This document shows, piece by piece, positions 17,280 through 26,607 of a stretch of 64,000 bases of DNA (positions within the stretch are counted from its first letter, which is position 1; every line of letters begins with the position of its first letter). The position numbers and the translations under genes are program-made. Source of the DNA: Pontibacter kalidii (GTDB lineage Bacteria > Bacteroidota > Bacteroidia > Cytophagales > Hymenobacteraceae). The stretch covers positions 4,354,501-4,418,500 of the forward strand of contig NZ_CP111079.1 in the NCBI RefSeq assembly GCF_026278245.1, in the 5' to 3' direction. The notes below the pieces were generated by a model that saw only the letters and a program-made list of their open reading frames with translations, made no database searches and had not been told where the DNA came from.

Positions 17280-18308
17280 CTAACGCCGGTAGTGCAACAA
17301 CTGGTCAGGGCCTAAAGTTTGTATACTTTGCAGCTGGCCAAAGGCCATGCCGGGCGCTTTTATACCTTCTCCAAGCGTTTTGTGCAGGCTCTTGAACACC
17401 AGCGCCTCGTCCCAAAGGTTAGCCTGCAGCAGGCTCTCCAGCAAAAAGGTGCCCCCTTCCACCATCACCGACAGCACGTTGCGCCGGTGCAGGTCCTGCA
17501 TGATCTGCGGAAGTATAAGCTCGTCCTCCTGCAGCTGCACAAAGTATAAATGCTCCCGATCCTCCTGATGCCTGTAAGTATAAACCACCGTCGGTTGGCT
17601 GCCATCGAAGAGGTGCAGGTGCGGCGGCAGCAGCAGGTTTTTGTCTATCACCAGCCGCAGTGGACTTGGCCCGTGCCATAAGCGTGTGTTCAGGCGCGGA
17701 TTATCGTAGAGGGCGGTGCGGCTGCCTACCAGAATGGCCTGCTCTTCGGAGCGCCACTTGTGCACCAGCCGCTGCGCCAGCTTCCCGCTGATCTGCTGTT
17801 GCCGGTAGTTAGCTCCTGCAATGAAACCGTCTGCCGTCTCAGCCCACTTCAAAAGTATAAACGGCCGCTGATGAGTATGAAACGTGAAGAAACGCTTATT
17901 CAGCTCCAACCCTTCCTCCTCCAGTACGCCCACCTTTACCTGGGCGCCGGTATCGAGGAGCTTCCTGATGCCGCGCCCGGCCACCAGCGGGTTGGGGTCC
18001 GTGTTGCAGATCACCACGTCCTTCACGCCATGGCTGATGAGCAGGTCGGCGCAGGGAGGTGTTTTGCCGTAGTGCGAGCAGGGCTCCAGCGTTACGTATA
18101 CCTTGCTCTCCGGAAGTAGGCTTTTGTCCTCCACGGCCGCAATGGCATTTACCTCGGCATGCGGGCCTCCATACTGCTTATGCCAGCCCTCGCCGATGAT
18201 CTGCCCTTTGTGCACCACCACGCAACCTACCATCGGGTTAGGGCTGGTGTAGCCGCTGCCCAATCGGGCCAGCTCCAGGGCGCGTCGCATGTATCGTTCG
18301 TCAGACAT
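17280..18308 (-). CDS. ribD: Bifunctional riboflavin deaminase/reductase
   Basis: Catalyses the second and third steps of riboflavin synthesis: deamination of the pyrimidine and NADPH reduction of the ribosyl side chain. It has 342 residues. The N-terminal deaminase has the zinc site GGPHAEVNAI and PCSHYGKTPPCADLL. The C-terminal reductase begins at RPFILLKWAETADGFIA, with the later LSVMVEGGTFLLESLL. This reductase is on the short side but has its key glycine and substrate segments. It is divergent from prmC, with GTTAGA repeats filling the gap. No FMN riboswitch is seen upstream. The gene is notably rich in the AAGTATA word (at least five in 17,320-17,860). Confidence 0.95.
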   Translation of the reverse strand: MSDERYMRRALELARLGSGYTSPNPMVGCVVVHKGQIIGEGWHKQYGGPHAEVNAIAAVEDKSLLPESKVYVTLEPCSHYGKTPPCADLLISHGVKDVVICNTDPNPLVAGRGIRKLLDTGAQVKVGVLEEEGLELNKRFFTFHTHQRPFILLKWAETADGFIAGANYRQQQISGKLAQRLVHKWRSEEQAILVGSRTALYDNPRLNTRLWHGPSPLRLVIDKNLLLPPHLHLFDGSQPTVVYTYRHQEDREHLYFVQLQEDELILPQIMQDLHRRNVLSVMVEGGTFLLESLLQANLWDEALVFKSLHKTLGEGIKAPGMAFGQLQSIQTLGPDQLLHYRR

Positions 18309-18353
18309 CAGAGAGTTAGAAAGTTAAAGAGTTAGAGAGTTAGAGAGTTAGAA
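18308..18353. repeat. GTTAGA-type minisatellite at the ribD start
   Basis: AGAGTTAGAAAGTTAAAG and following GAGTTAGA units, five to six imperfect copies, start immediately upstream of the ribD ATG. A short tract of the opposite orientation is at 18449-18466. Confidence 0.75.
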
Positions 18354-18475
18354 AAGAAGCCACTCAAAAGGAAAATTAAGCATCAGAGCGGCATACTTTC
18401 ACGTCTTAGAAGCTGTAGCACTTGGCTAAAGAAAGGACGAAGCACCACTTTCTAACTTTCTAACTCAGAAAGTTC

Positions 18476-18483
18476 TAGTTTTG
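18476..18483 (+). promoter_or_regulatory. -7 box of prmC
   Basis: TAGTTTTG matches TAnnTTTG, about 33 bases upstream of the prmC GTG start. Confidence 0.5.
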
Positions 18484-18515
18484 CAAAGATATCGAAATCA
18501 ACAGAAAGTATAGGC

Positions 18516-19370
18516 GTGGCGACAATTGAGCAGTTAGGGAAGCATATCCGTGAAAGTATAAAGGCAGCTTACCCCGAGCCGGAGGCAGGAAGTATAGCGC
18601 AGCTGGTACTGGAGCACGTGCTGCAGAAAAACCGCGTGCAGCTGACGCTGGCACAGCAGGAGCAGGTGCACGCGGAACAGGAGCGGCAGGTGAAGGAGAT
18701 GACTCAGCGGCTGCAGCGGCAGGAGCCGGTGCAGTACGTGCTGGGCGTGGCGTACTTTTACGGGCTGGAGCTGCTGGTGGACGAGCGGGTGCTGATCCCA
18801 AGGCCGGAGACGGAAGAGCTAGTGGATTTGGTGCTTCGGGAGTATAAAAACCAGCAGGGGCTACAAGTGCTGGATATCTGCGCCGGAAGTGGCTGCATTC
18901 CGCTGGCGCTAGCGGCCAATCTTCCGAGTGCAAACGTATACGGGTTGGAGGTGTCAGGGGGGGCGCTGGAGGTGGCGCGCGCTAATGCGGCCAAGTATAA
19001 CCTGCCGGTGCAATGGCTGCAGGCGGATATTTTTGAGCCGGTGCCAGGTATAAAATTAGCCTCACTGGATATCATCACGAGCAATCCGCCGTATGTGCTG
19101 GAGGAGGAGAAGCAACAGATGCGGGAGAACGTGCTGGAGTATGAGCCGCACCTGGCACTGTTCGTGCCCGACCAGGACCCGCTGAAATACTACAGGAGGA
19201 TAACGGAGGTGGCGCAACAGCTGCTAAAAAAAAGCGGCAGGCTATACTTTGAGATAAATGAGCGTTACGGACAGGAGGTGAAAGAATTGCTTCTAACTGC
19301 GGGTTTTGCGCAGGCGCAGGTGGTGCAGGACCTCTTTGGAAAGGACCGTATCGTGTGGGGCGAGAAGTAG
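18516..19370 (+). CDS. prmC: Release-factor glutamine N5-methyltransferase
   Basis: Methylates the GGQ glutamine of peptide-chain release factors using S-adenosylmethionine. It has 284 residues. The N-terminal helical domain (residues 1-80) precedes the Rossmann methyltransferase. Key motifs are QYVLGVAYFYGLEL, VLIPRPETEELVD, the SAM site LDICAGSGCIPLALA and the catalytic NPPY in IITSNPPYVLEEE. It starts at a GTG (18516); no closer ATG preserves the N-terminal helix. Divergent from ribD. No prfA gene is adjacent. Confidence 0.95.
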   Translation: MATIEQLGKHIRESIKAAYPEPEAGSIAQLVLEHVLQKNRVQLTLAQQEQVHAEQERQVKEMTQRLQRQEPVQYVLGVAYFYGLELLVDERVLIPRPETEELVDLVLREYKNQQGLQVLDICAGSGCIPLALAANLPSANVYGLEVSGGALEVARANAAKYNLPVQWLQADIFEPVPGIKLASLDIITSNPPYVLEEEKQQMRENVLEYEPHLALFVPDQDPLKYYRRITEVAQQLLKKSGRLYFEINERYGQEVKELLLTAGFAQAQVVQDLFGKDRIVWGEK

Positions 19371-19419
19371 CTGTTAGCGTAAAAACCGACTAAAACTATC
19401 CAAAGTATTAGTTAAAATT

Positions 19420-19427
19420 GTACTTTT
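19420..19427 (+). promoter_or_regulatory. -7 box of the nucleotide-sugar operon
   Basis: TACTTTTG, fitting TAnnTTTG, lies about 145 bases before the first gene, leaving a long leader. The leader (19430-19572) has no obvious hairpin or T-run that I can see. Confidence 0.4.
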
Positions 19428-19572
19428 GTGGTAAAATTAGCCAGATACTGTTTTGCTGCTGTTTAATCTGTAGTTTCAGCGCAATGGGAAAGTATAAAAG
19501 GCCGTTTTGCTCCTGAACGGACTGGTCCGGTCGGGGTTATTATCTTGTAAACAAAACTAAACTATATATAAC

Positions 19573-20862
19573 GTGTACCAGGAAATACTCAACAAAGAAG
19601 CCAAACTGGCAGTGATTGGTTTAGGCTACGTGGGGCTGCCTATTGCCTTAGCCTTCGCTAAAAAGGTAAAAGTGATCGGGTTTGATATTAACTCAAAGCG
19701 CGTGGAGCTAATGCGCAACAGCATTGACCCGAGCGGGGAGCTGGAAAGCAGTGAGTTTGAAGGCGCTGACATTGCGTTTACCGACAGCCTGGACGTGCTG
19801 CGCGAGGCCCGTTTCTTTATTGTAGCTGTGCCAACACCAATCGATAATCATGCCCAACCAGACCTGAAGCCATTGCTTTCGGCCTCTACTACGGTAGGCA
19901 AGGTGCTGAAGAAAGGCGATTACGTGGTGTTTGAGTCCACGGTATACCCTGGTTGCACCGAGGAGGATTGTGTGCCGGTGCTGGAGCGCGAGTCGGGCCT
20001 GAAGTTCGGAGAAGATTTTAAGGTAGGTTACTCGCCGGAGCGTATCAACCCGGGCGACAAGGAGCATACGTTGGCCAAGATCGTGAAGGTGGTTTCCGGC
20101 AGTGACCCGGAGGCAGCAGAGGAGATTGCCAACGTATACGAGCTGGTGATCGATGCCGGCGTACACCGCGCCTCTTCTATCAAAGTAGCTGAGGCGGCCA
20201 AGGTTATTGAGAACACGCAGCGCGACCTCAATATCGCTTTGATGAACGAGCTGTCCATCATCTTTGACAAGATGAACATCAATACCTATGAGGTGCTGGA
20301 GGCCGCCGGTACGAAATGGAACTTCCTGCGCTTCTCCCCGGGCCTGGTGGGTGGCCACTGCATCGGCGTGGACCCATACTACCTGACCTATAAGGCAAAA
20401 GCCCTGGGATATGATGCCAAGGTTATCCTGAGTGGCCGTACCACCAACGACACCATGGGCGCCCACATCGCTAACAAACTGGTGAAGATGATGATCATGC
20501 GGGGCAAGAATATCTCGCAGACGAAGGTGCTGGTAATGGGCGCTACGTTCAAGGAGAACGTGGAGGATATCCGTAACTCGAAGGTCGTGGACGTGATCCG
20601 GGAGCTACAAAGCTTCAACGTGAATGTGGAGGTAGTGGACCCGTATGCCAACTCGGAGGAGCTGCAGCACGAGTATGGTTTCGGCCTGGTAGAAGAGGCT
20701 GGCAAAGATTACGATGCCGTGGTGGTAGCCGTGCCGCACAACGCGTACATGGAGCTGGACGAGAGCTACTTCAAGTCGATCATGAACGATAGCCCGATCC
20801 TGGTGGACCTGAAAGGCATCTTCCGCAACAGAATCAAGGACATCGAATATACAAGCTTATAA
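19573..20862 (+). CDS. Nucleotide-sugar dehydrogenase, TviB/WbpO type
   Basis: Oxidises the C6 of a UDP-N-acetylhexosamine (GlcNAc or GalNAc) to the uronic acid with two NAD+. It has 429 residues. The N-terminal Rossmann fold is LAVIGLGYVGLPIALAFA. The catalytic cysteine sits in GLVGGHCIGVDPYYL, and the C-terminal UDP-binding domain has VLVMGATFKENVEDIRNSK. The overall sequence is closer to TviB/WbpO than to UDP-glucose dehydrogenase. It starts at a GTG. It is first in a tight five-gene operon, and pairing with the TviC/WbpP-like epimerase at 22973 supports synthesis of UDP-GalNAcA for a surface polysaccharide. Confidence 0.9.
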   Translation: MYQEILNKEAKLAVIGLGYVGLPIALAFAKKVKVIGFDINSKRVELMRNSIDPSGELESSEFEGADIAFTDSLDVLREARFFIVAVPTPIDNHAQPDLKPLLSASTTVGKVLKKGDYVVFESTVYPGCTEEDCVPVLERESGLKFGEDFKVGYSPERINPGDKEHTLAKIVKVVSGSDPEAAEEIANVYELVIDAGVHRASSIKVAEAAKVIENTQRDLNIALMNELSIIFDKMNINTYEVLEAAGTKWNFLRFSPGLVGGHCIGVDPYYLTYKAKALGYDAKVILSGRTTNDTMGAHIANKLVKMMIMRGKNISQTKVLVMGATFKENVEDIRNSKVVDVIRELQSFNVNVEVVDPYANSEELQHEYGFGLVEEAGKDYDAVVVAVPHNAYMELDESYFKSIMNDSPILVDLKGIFRNRIKDIEYTSL

Positions 20863-20865
20863 GTT

Positions 20866-21900
20866 TTGGCAAACGCAAAGATACTGGTTACCGGCGGAGC
20901 CGGTTATATCGGCTCCCACACCGTGGTGGAGCTAGTGGAGGCCGGCTACGAGCCGGTGATCATCGATAACTTCTCCAACTCAGAGGAGAGCGCTTTGGAA
21001 GGCATTGCCGCCATACTTGGCCGCGACATCCCTTGCCACCGCATCGACTGTACGGACACGGAGGCGCTGCGCCAGGTGTTCCGGCAGGAGCAGAACATCC
21101 AGGGGGTGATTCATTTCGCAGCCTACAAGGCAGTGGGCGAGTCGGTGGCAGAGCCGCTGAAGTACTACCACAACAACGTGGGCTCGCTGGTGGCGCTGCT
21201 GCAGGTAATGGAAGAGTTTCATGTATACAACCTGGTATTCTCCTCGTCGTGCACTGTGTACGGCATTCCCGAGCAACTGCCTGTAACCGAGCAGACGCCG
21301 GTGCAGAAGGCGAACTCCCCGTACGGCAATACCAAGAAAGTCTGCGAGGAGATCCTGACGGACCTGGCCAACAGCGGGAGCAGTAACATCAAAGCCACAG
21401 CGCTGCGCTACTTCAACCCGATTGGGGCGCATGCATCCGCAAAGATTGGCGAGTTGCCATTGGGCGTGCCCAATAACCTTGTGCCATTCATTACGCAGAC
21501 TGCCGCCGGAATCAGAAAGGAGCTTACAGTCTTTGGGAATGATTACGATACGCCGGACGGCACCTGCATCCGCGATTACATACATGTGGTAGACCTGGCC
21601 AAGGCGCACGTGGTAGCGGTGGAGCGCCTGCTGCAAGGCAAAGCGCAAAGTATAGAATTCTTCAATGTAGGCACGGGCACAGGGAATACCGTATTGGAAG
21701 CCATCAAGGCTTTTGAGAAGGCATCCGGCCAGGAGCTGAACTACAAAGTGGGCCCGCGCCGCGCCGGTGATGTGCCGAAGATCTACGCCGACGTGACGAA
21801 ATCAACCCAAGAGCTCGGCTTTAAAACCACCAGTACCCTGGAGGAGGCCATGAAAAGCGCCTGGGACTGGCAGTTATCTCTTCAGAAAACAGAAGTATAA
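20866..21900 (+). CDS. galE: UDP-glucose 4-epimerase
   Basis: Interconverts UDP-glucose and UDP-galactose via a bound NAD+. It has 344 residues. It has the Rossmann motif [39 protein letters not shown], the catalytic YGNTK and RYFNPIGAH, and [17 protein letters not shown], all standard for GalE. The start is a TTG three bases after the previous stop. The stop codon lies inside the word AAGTATAA (21893-21900). It is the second gene of the operon; two bases then separate it from rfbB. Confidence 0.94.
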   Translation: MANAKILVTGGAGYIGSHTVVELVEAGYEPVIIDNFSNSEESALEGIAAILGRDIPCHRIDCTDTEALRQVFRQEQNIQGVIHFAAYKAVGESVAEPLKYYHNNVGSLVALLQVMEEFHVYNLVFSSSCTVYGIPEQLPVTEQTPVQKANSPYGNTKKVCEEILTDLANSGSSNIKATALRYFNPIGAHASAKIGELPLGVPNNLVPFITQTAAGIRKELTVFGNDYDTPDGTCIRDYIHVVDLAKAHVVAVERLLQGKAQSIEFFNVGTGTGNTVLEAIKAFEKASGQELNYKVGPRRAGDVPKIYADVTKSTQELGFKTTSTLEEAMKSAWDWQLSLQKTEV

Positions 21901-21902
21901 GT

Positions 21903-22952
21903 ATGAAAATATTGATTACAGGCGGCGCCGGCTTTATCGGCTCGCATGTGGTGCGCCTGTTCGTCACCAAGTACCCGGAGTACCAGGTCTACAACCTCGA
22001 CAAGCTGACGTACGCCGGTAACCTGCAGAATCTCTCGGACATTGAGGAGCGGGAGAACTACACCTTCCTGAAAGGCGACATCGTAGACGCGGACTACCTG
22101 GAGGAGATCTTCTCTGCTTATAAGTTTGATGCCGTGATCCACCTGGCGGCCGAGTCGCACGTGGACCGCTCCATTTCCGATCCGCTGGCCTTCGTGCAGA
22201 CGAACGTGATCGGCACGGTGAACCTGCTCAACGCGGCCCGTAAACATTGGGCAGATGATCTAAGCAAGCACCTGTTCTACCACATTTCTACCGACGAGGT
22301 ATACGGCTCGCTGGGCGAGGATGGGCTGTTTACCGAGGAGACGGCGTACGACCCGCGCTCCCCGTACTCTGCTTCTAAAGCTAGCTCTGACCACTTCGTG
22401 CGCGCCTGGTACCATACCTATGGTCTGCCGATCAAAATATCCAACTGCTCGAACAACTACGGCCCGAACCACTTCCCCGAGAAGCTCATTCCGCTGGCCA
22501 TCCACAACATCAAAAACGAGAAACCGGTACCGGTGTACGGCAAGGGCGAGAACGTGCGCGACTGGCTCTACGTGCTGGACCACGCCCGCGCCATCGACGT
22601 GATCTTCCATGAGGGCAAGGTAGGCGACACCTACAACATTGGCGGCGTGAACGAGTGGAAGAACCTGGATTTGATCGAGCTGCTCTGCGACCAGATGGAC
22701 GAGAAGCTGGGTCGTGAGAAAGGCTACAGCAGAAAGCTGATCACGTTTGTAAAGGACCGCGCCGGCCACGACCTGCGCTACGCCATCGACTCTGGTAAGC
22801 TGATGGACGAGCTAGGCTGGAAGCCGTCGGTAACCTTTGAGGAGGGCCTGAGCAAAACAGTGGACTGGTACCTGCAGAACCCGGAGTGGCTCGATAACGT
22901 GACCTCGGGCAACTACCAGAGCTATTACGAGCAGCAGTACACCCACAGATAA
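21903..22952 (+). CDS. rfbB: dTDP-glucose 4,6-dehydratase
   Basis: Converts dTDP-glucose to dTDP-4-keto-6-deoxyglucose. It has 349 residues. Motifs are [39 protein letters not shown], the catalytic STDEVYG with Asp/Glu after the Thr, the active-site [14 protein letters not shown], and [15 protein letters not shown]. Pairs with rfbA at the end of the operon. The later rfbC and rfbD steps to dTDP-rhamnose are not in this window, so the final sugar is not fixed. Confidence 0.95.
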   Translation: MKILITGGAGFIGSHVVRLFVTKYPEYQVYNLDKLTYAGNLQNLSDIEERENYTFLKGDIVDADYLEEIFSAYKFDAVIHLAAESHVDRSISDPLAFVQTNVIGTVNLLNAARKHWADDLSKHLFYHISTDEVYGSLGEDGLFTEETAYDPRSPYSASKASSDHFVRAWYHTYGLPIKISNCSNNYGPNHFPEKLIPLAIHNIKNEKPVPVYGKGENVRDWLYVLDHARAIDVIFHEGKVGDTYNIGGVNEWKNLDLIELLCDQMDEKLGREKGYSRKLITFVKDRAGHDLRYAIDSGKLMDELGWKPSVTFEEGLSKTVDWYLQNPEWLDNVTSGNYQSYYEQQYTHR

Positions 22953-22972
22953 GTATAGATTTTAGAAACGAT

Positions 22973-23998
22973 ATGTACGATTCCCCATTCCACGACCAGC
23001 CCCTCGATGGGCTGTCGTTTTTAGTAACAGGCGGGGCCGGTTTTATCGGCTCTAACCTGGTGGAGTACCTTTTAAAGTATAATGCGGGCAAGGTGCGCGT
23101 GCTGGACAACTTCTCCAACGGCTACCGCAAGAACATCGAGCAGTTTCTGGACAACCCGGCCTTTGAGCTGGTGGAGGGCGACATCCGCAACGTACAAACC
23201 TGCCTGGACGCCTGTCAGGGCATGAACGTGGTGCTGCACCAGGCGGCGCTGGGTTCGGTGCCCCGAAGCATCAACGACCCGGTTACGACCAACGACGTGA
23301 ACGTGGGCGGCTTTGTGAACATGCTCACTGCGGCCAAGGAGCAGCAGGTGAAGCGCTTCGTGTATGCCGCCTCCTCGTCTACCTACGGTGACAGCAAAGA
23401 GCTGCCGAAGGTGGAGGACCGCATCGGCAAGCCGCTCTCGCCCTACGCCGTGACCAAGTACGCTAACGAACTTTACGCTGATGTTTTTGGCAAGACCTAT
23501 GGTATGGAAATCATCGGGCTGCGCTACTTCAACATCTTCGGTCCGAAACAGGACCCGAATGGCGCTTATGCCGCTGTGATTCCTTTGTTCATAGATGCAT
23601 TGATCCACAACCGCTCGCCGAAGATAAACGGGGACGGCGGGCAGACGCGTGATTTTACATTTGTGGAGAACTGCGTGGAAGCTAACATCAAAGCGGCCCT
23701 GGTGGAGAACCCGGAGGCGGTGAATCAGGTCTATAACATTGCCGTGGGCGACAGAACCTCGCTGCTGCAGATGTTCCATATCCTGAAAGAAACCGCTGGT
23801 GCCGACGTAGAGCCAGTGCACGGACCTAACCGCGCCGGCGACATCCGCGATAGCCTAGCAGATATTTCTAAAGCGCAGCACCTGCTCAAGTATAACCCTC
23901 AGGTGCGCATACAGGAAGGCTTGCAGCGCACGTTTGAGTGGTTCAAGAACAATCAGGAATTTATTTACAGGGATTCGAAAGCCGCCACGGCGGAGTAA
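22973..23998 (+). CDS. UDP-N-acetylglucosamine 4-epimerase, TviC/WbpP type
   Basis: An extended SDR, 341 residues, interconverting UDP-GlcNAc and UDP-GalNAc or their uronic acids. The first 15 residues form a short tail before [19 protein letters not shown]. The stretch HQAALGSVPRSINDP is characteristic of the TviC/WbpP branch rather than GalE. The catalytic YAVTK follows SSSTYGDS, and GGQTRDFTFVENCVEAN is in the C-terminal half. Together with the TviB-like dehydrogenase at 19573 it gives a two-step route to UDP-GalNAcA. Confidence 0.9.
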   Translation: MYDSPFHDQPLDGLSFLVTGGAGFIGSNLVEYLLKYNAGKVRVLDNFSNGYRKNIEQFLDNPAFELVEGDIRNVQTCLDACQGMNVVLHQAALGSVPRSINDPVTTNDVNVGGFVNMLTAAKEQQVKRFVYAASSSTYGDSKELPKVEDRIGKPLSPYAVTKYANELYADVFGKTYGMEIIGLRYFNIFGPKQDPNGAYAAVIPLFIDALIHNRSPKINGDGGQTRDFTFVENCVEANIKAALVENPEAVNQVYNIAVGDRTSLLQMFHILKETAGADVEPVHGPNRAGDIRDSLADISKAQHLLKYNPQVRIQEGLQRTFEWFKNNQEFIYRDSKAATAE

Positions 23999-24014
23999 CA
24001 AAGTATAAGCGGAG

Positions 24015-24884
24015 ATGAAAGGAATTATATTGGCCGGGGGCTCGGGCACCAGGCTGCACCCTTTGACTTTGGCGGTGAGCAAGCAGCTCATGCCGGTCTA
24101 CGACAAGCCCATGATCTATTATCCCCTGTCCACCTTGATGCTGGCGGGTATTCGGGAAATTCTTATTATCTCCACGCCCCACGACCTGCCCCTGTTCGAG
24201 CGTCTCTTGGGCGACGGGGTGCAGATCGGCTGCCGCTTCAGCTACGCCGTGCAGGAGGTACCCAACGGGCTGGCGCAGGCCTTTGTGATCGGCCAGGAGT
24301 TTATTGGCAACGATAAAGTGGCCCTGGTGCTGGGCGACAACATCTTCTACGGCTCAGGCATGAGCAAGCTCCTGCAGGCCAACGCCGATCCGGACGGGGG
24401 CGTGGTGTATGCCTACCACGTGCACGATCCGGAGCGCTACGGGGTGGTCGAGTTCGACCATGAGATGAAGGCAGTCTCCATCGAGGAGAAGCCCCGAGAG
24501 CCCAAGAGCAGCTACGCTGTGCCGGGGCTCTACTTCTACGACAACGAAGTAGTCAGCATCGCCAAGAGCCTGGAGCCCAGTGCCAGGGGCGAGTACGAGA
24601 TCACGGACGTGAACCGCGAGTATCTCAGAAGAGGTAAGCTCAAAGTAGGCATTCTCAACCGCGGTACCGCCTGGCTCGACACGGGCACCATTCAGTCGCT
24701 GATGCAGGCGGCTACCTTTGTGCAGGTGATTGAGGAGCGGCAGGGACTCAAGATCGGCTGCATTGAGGAGGTGGCCTGGCGCATGGGCTTCATCTCGGAT
24801 GAAGAGCTGAGGGAAATTGCCGAGCCGCTGCGAAAGAGCGGGTATGGGGAGTATTTATTGAGGATGCTGAAAGAGAAAATATAA
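24015..24884 (+). CDS. rfbA: Glucose-1-phosphate thymidylyltransferase
   Basis: Makes dTDP-glucose from dTTP and glucose-1-phosphate, feeding rfbB. It has 289 residues with the nucleotidyltransferase start [33 protein letters not shown], the metal-binding [10 protein letters not shown], and [16 protein letters not shown]. Length and motifs are those of RmlA. Last gene of the operon, 16 bp after the previous one, with an intrinsic terminator right after. Having rfbA downstream of rfbB and without rfbC/rfbD is unusual but seen in mixed polysaccharide loci. Confidence 0.95.
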   Translation: MKGIILAGGSGTRLHPLTLAVSKQLMPVYDKPMIYYPLSTLMLAGIREILIISTPHDLPLFERLLGDGVQIGCRFSYAVQEVPNGLAQAFVIGQEFIGNDKVALVLGDNIFYGSGMSKLLQANADPDGGVVYAYHVHDPERYGVVEFDHEMKAVSIEEKPREPKSSYAVPGLYFYDNEVVSIAKSLEPSARGEYEITDVNREYLRRGKLKVGILNRGTAWLDTGTIQSLMQAATFVQVIEERQGLKIGCIEEVAWRMGFISDEELREIAEPLRKSGYGEYLLRMLKEKI

Positions 24885-24892
24885 AGTATAGA

Positions 24893-24922
24893 AAGGCTGC
24901 CTGAGAGGGTAGCCTTTTTTTG
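24893..24922 (+). terminator. Terminator of the nucleotide-sugar operon
   Basis: AAGGCTGCC-TGAGAG-GGTAGCCTT pairs into a hairpin ending in seven T. Confidence 0.75.
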
Positions 24923-25033
24923 TGCTGTAGTTTGAGAGAATTAGCTGGCCGATACTATCGGCTTACTCGGTTTATCTGCTATATTTAAAGTGTAGCAGGA
25001 GTGTTCCTTATACAATAGCGAGTAGATACTTTT

Positions 25034-25654
25034 ATGCAACCAATTTTTTCCAGAAACATTGACTTTAATAAAATTGCCTTTGTTAATTGGCGCATTGACA
25101 AAGACGCCGATATTCGCAATATTCTAAATCTTGCAGAAGGGTATTCAGACGCAGCTATAGAACTAGCAAAATTGTGTTTATCTGATAATGAAGATAAGAA
25201 AGCGGATATTCTAATATTTCCTATACTCACCAACGCGAATCATGGAATTGAGCTTTATCTAAAAGGATTAAATTGGATATTAAATAAGCTTCTCGAATCT
25301 GCAAATAAAATCGAAGGAGGTCATAATATTCAGCAAATATTTCAGACCCTAAAATCAAAGATCAAACTTTATAAAGGGAGGTTGTCAGTTAGAGAATTTG
25401 AGGCATCAATGGAGGAGCTTCAAAGCTATATAACTGAGTTATTTGACAAAATAGAAGCCACCCCAAAAGACAATAAAATGGATTTCTCACGCTATCCTTT
25501 CAACAACGTCTATGACAACCATTTTTACGTGAAGTCAATAGGCAATATTGAAATAGATTTAGAAAATTTCGTGTTCCGATTCGAGAAAATAAAAGAAACC
25601 CTAGATACGATGAGTGATTATCTGTACTATCAGGAATTAAATCATGAGTGGTAA
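25034..25654 (+). CDS. AT-rich HEPN-like protein of unknown function
   Basis: A 206-residue, mostly alpha-helical, cytoplasmic protein. The central stretch ANHGIELYLKGLNWIL (Glu73, Lys77) followed after a loop by GGHNIQQIFQTLKSKI (His97) resembles the paired helices of HEPN domains. The catalytic RNase motif (R, four to six residues, H) is not visible, so it may be a non-catalytic member. The assignment is by eye only. Three sampled 60-base lines have 30-40% GC, well below the flanks, which points to horizontal acquisition. It lies alone just after the nucleotide-sugar operon. HEPN proteins are common in toxin-antitoxin and phage-defence loci, but no nucleotidyltransferase partner is adjacent. 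Confidence 0.6.
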   Translation: MQPIFSRNIDFNKIAFVNWRIDKDADIRNILNLAEGYSDAAIELAKLCLSDNEDKKADILIFPILTNANHGIELYLKGLNWILNKLLESANKIEGGHNIQQIFQTLKSKIKLYKGRLSVREFEASMEELQSYITELFDKIEATPKDNKMDFSRYPFNNVYDNHFYVKSIGNIEIDLENFVFRFEKIKETLDTMSDYLYYQELNHEW

Positions 25655-25799
25655 AAGGCGGGCAAATAGGGTATTGCCAAATCAGGGTATAAGCGATACT
25701 ATGGAGGCTGACGAATAAGCTGTAAACGGCCTTTTTTATTCATCTTCGGTAATGCCAATGTCCTGCCTTCGGGAACATCTAAAACCGCTACAATAATAA

Positions 25800-26579
25800 A
25801 TGAAAACACCCTTACTATCCATTATCATTCTTCTGGCTGCGTTTAGCACCTTTGCTCAGTCTGCAAATGAGTTGAATGAAAAGTCAAAGGAATATTTCAC
25901 GAGCGGAGACACAGGTACTGCTCTGCCACTACTGAAGAAAGCGGCCGAATTAGGCAGTGCTGAAGCGCAGTATAATCTCGGGCATTGCTACCAGTCAGGA
26001 GTCGGAGTAGAGAAAGATGCTGAGAAAGCAGTTGAATGGTATGCGAAATCTGCAGAGCAAGGCTGGAATGATGGCCTGTATGCGATGATGATGGCATATG
26101 GTACTGGAGATGGTGTAACACAAGACTTCCATAAAGCCTTTTCTTACGCATTAAAGTGTGCGACTAATGGGGATGGAACCTGTATGTTTAACGTCATCAA
26201 TTGCTACAAAGAAGGGGTGGGTACTGAGAAAGATCCTGTTAAGATGCTTGAGTGGGCCATTCGTTTAGGTAAGCTTGAAAACCCGGAAAATTTGCAGAAG
26301 AGTGGATACATTACCTCCGCCAGATTAAACCTTGCTTATATGTACCGCGATGGTAGCGATGTTAGGCAGGATATGTATAAAAGCTATTTGTGGTTTCTGG
26401 TATACAATGAGTCTAAAAGAGATTTCTCTTACTTGCAGCAGCAAGCTATAGTGGGGGAGATAGAAGAACTTGAGAAGCAACTGACCACAGAGCAAAAGGC
26501 AAATGCAGTAAAAGAGGCTGAAAAGTTAATAGAAAGGCCATTGCAAAATTTAGCTAACCTGTACCACGCAGAAATGTAG
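25800..26579 (+). CDS. Secreted Sel1-like repeat protein
   Basis: A 259-residue protein with an N-terminal signal peptide (LLSIIILLAAFSTFAQS). It is followed by Sel1-type tetratricopeptide repeats: AEAQYNLGHCYQSGVGVEKD, GLYAMMMAYGTGDGVTQD, CMFNVINCYKEGVGTEKD and ARLNLAYMYRDGSDVRQD. These build a protein-protein interaction solenoid, here probably periplasmic. The function is unknown. Base composition is also lower in GC than the neighbouring housekeeping genes. It is convergent with chrA; a 145-bp gap separates it from the HEPN-like gene, and the two may have arrived together, which is only inference. Confidence 0.82.
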   Translation: MKTPLLSIIILLAAFSTFAQSANELNEKSKEYFTSGDTGTALPLLKKAAELGSAEAQYNLGHCYQSGVGVEKDAEKAVEWYAKSAEQGWNDGLYAMMMAYGTGDGVTQDFHKAFSYALKCATNGDGTCMFNVINCYKEGVGTEKDPVKMLEWAIRLGKLENPENLQKSGYITSARLNLAYMYRDGSDVRQDMYKSYLWFLVYNESKRDFSYLQQQAIVGEIEELEKQLTTEQKANAVKEAEKLIERPLQNLANLYHAEM

Positions 26580-26607
26580 CTCCATAAACTACGTAGTCTT
26601 ACTCTCC

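Noticed and set aside
18304-18515. FMN riboswitch upstream of ribD
   Set aside because: The region consists of GTTAGA repeats and the prmC promoter; no RFN-type conserved helices were seen.
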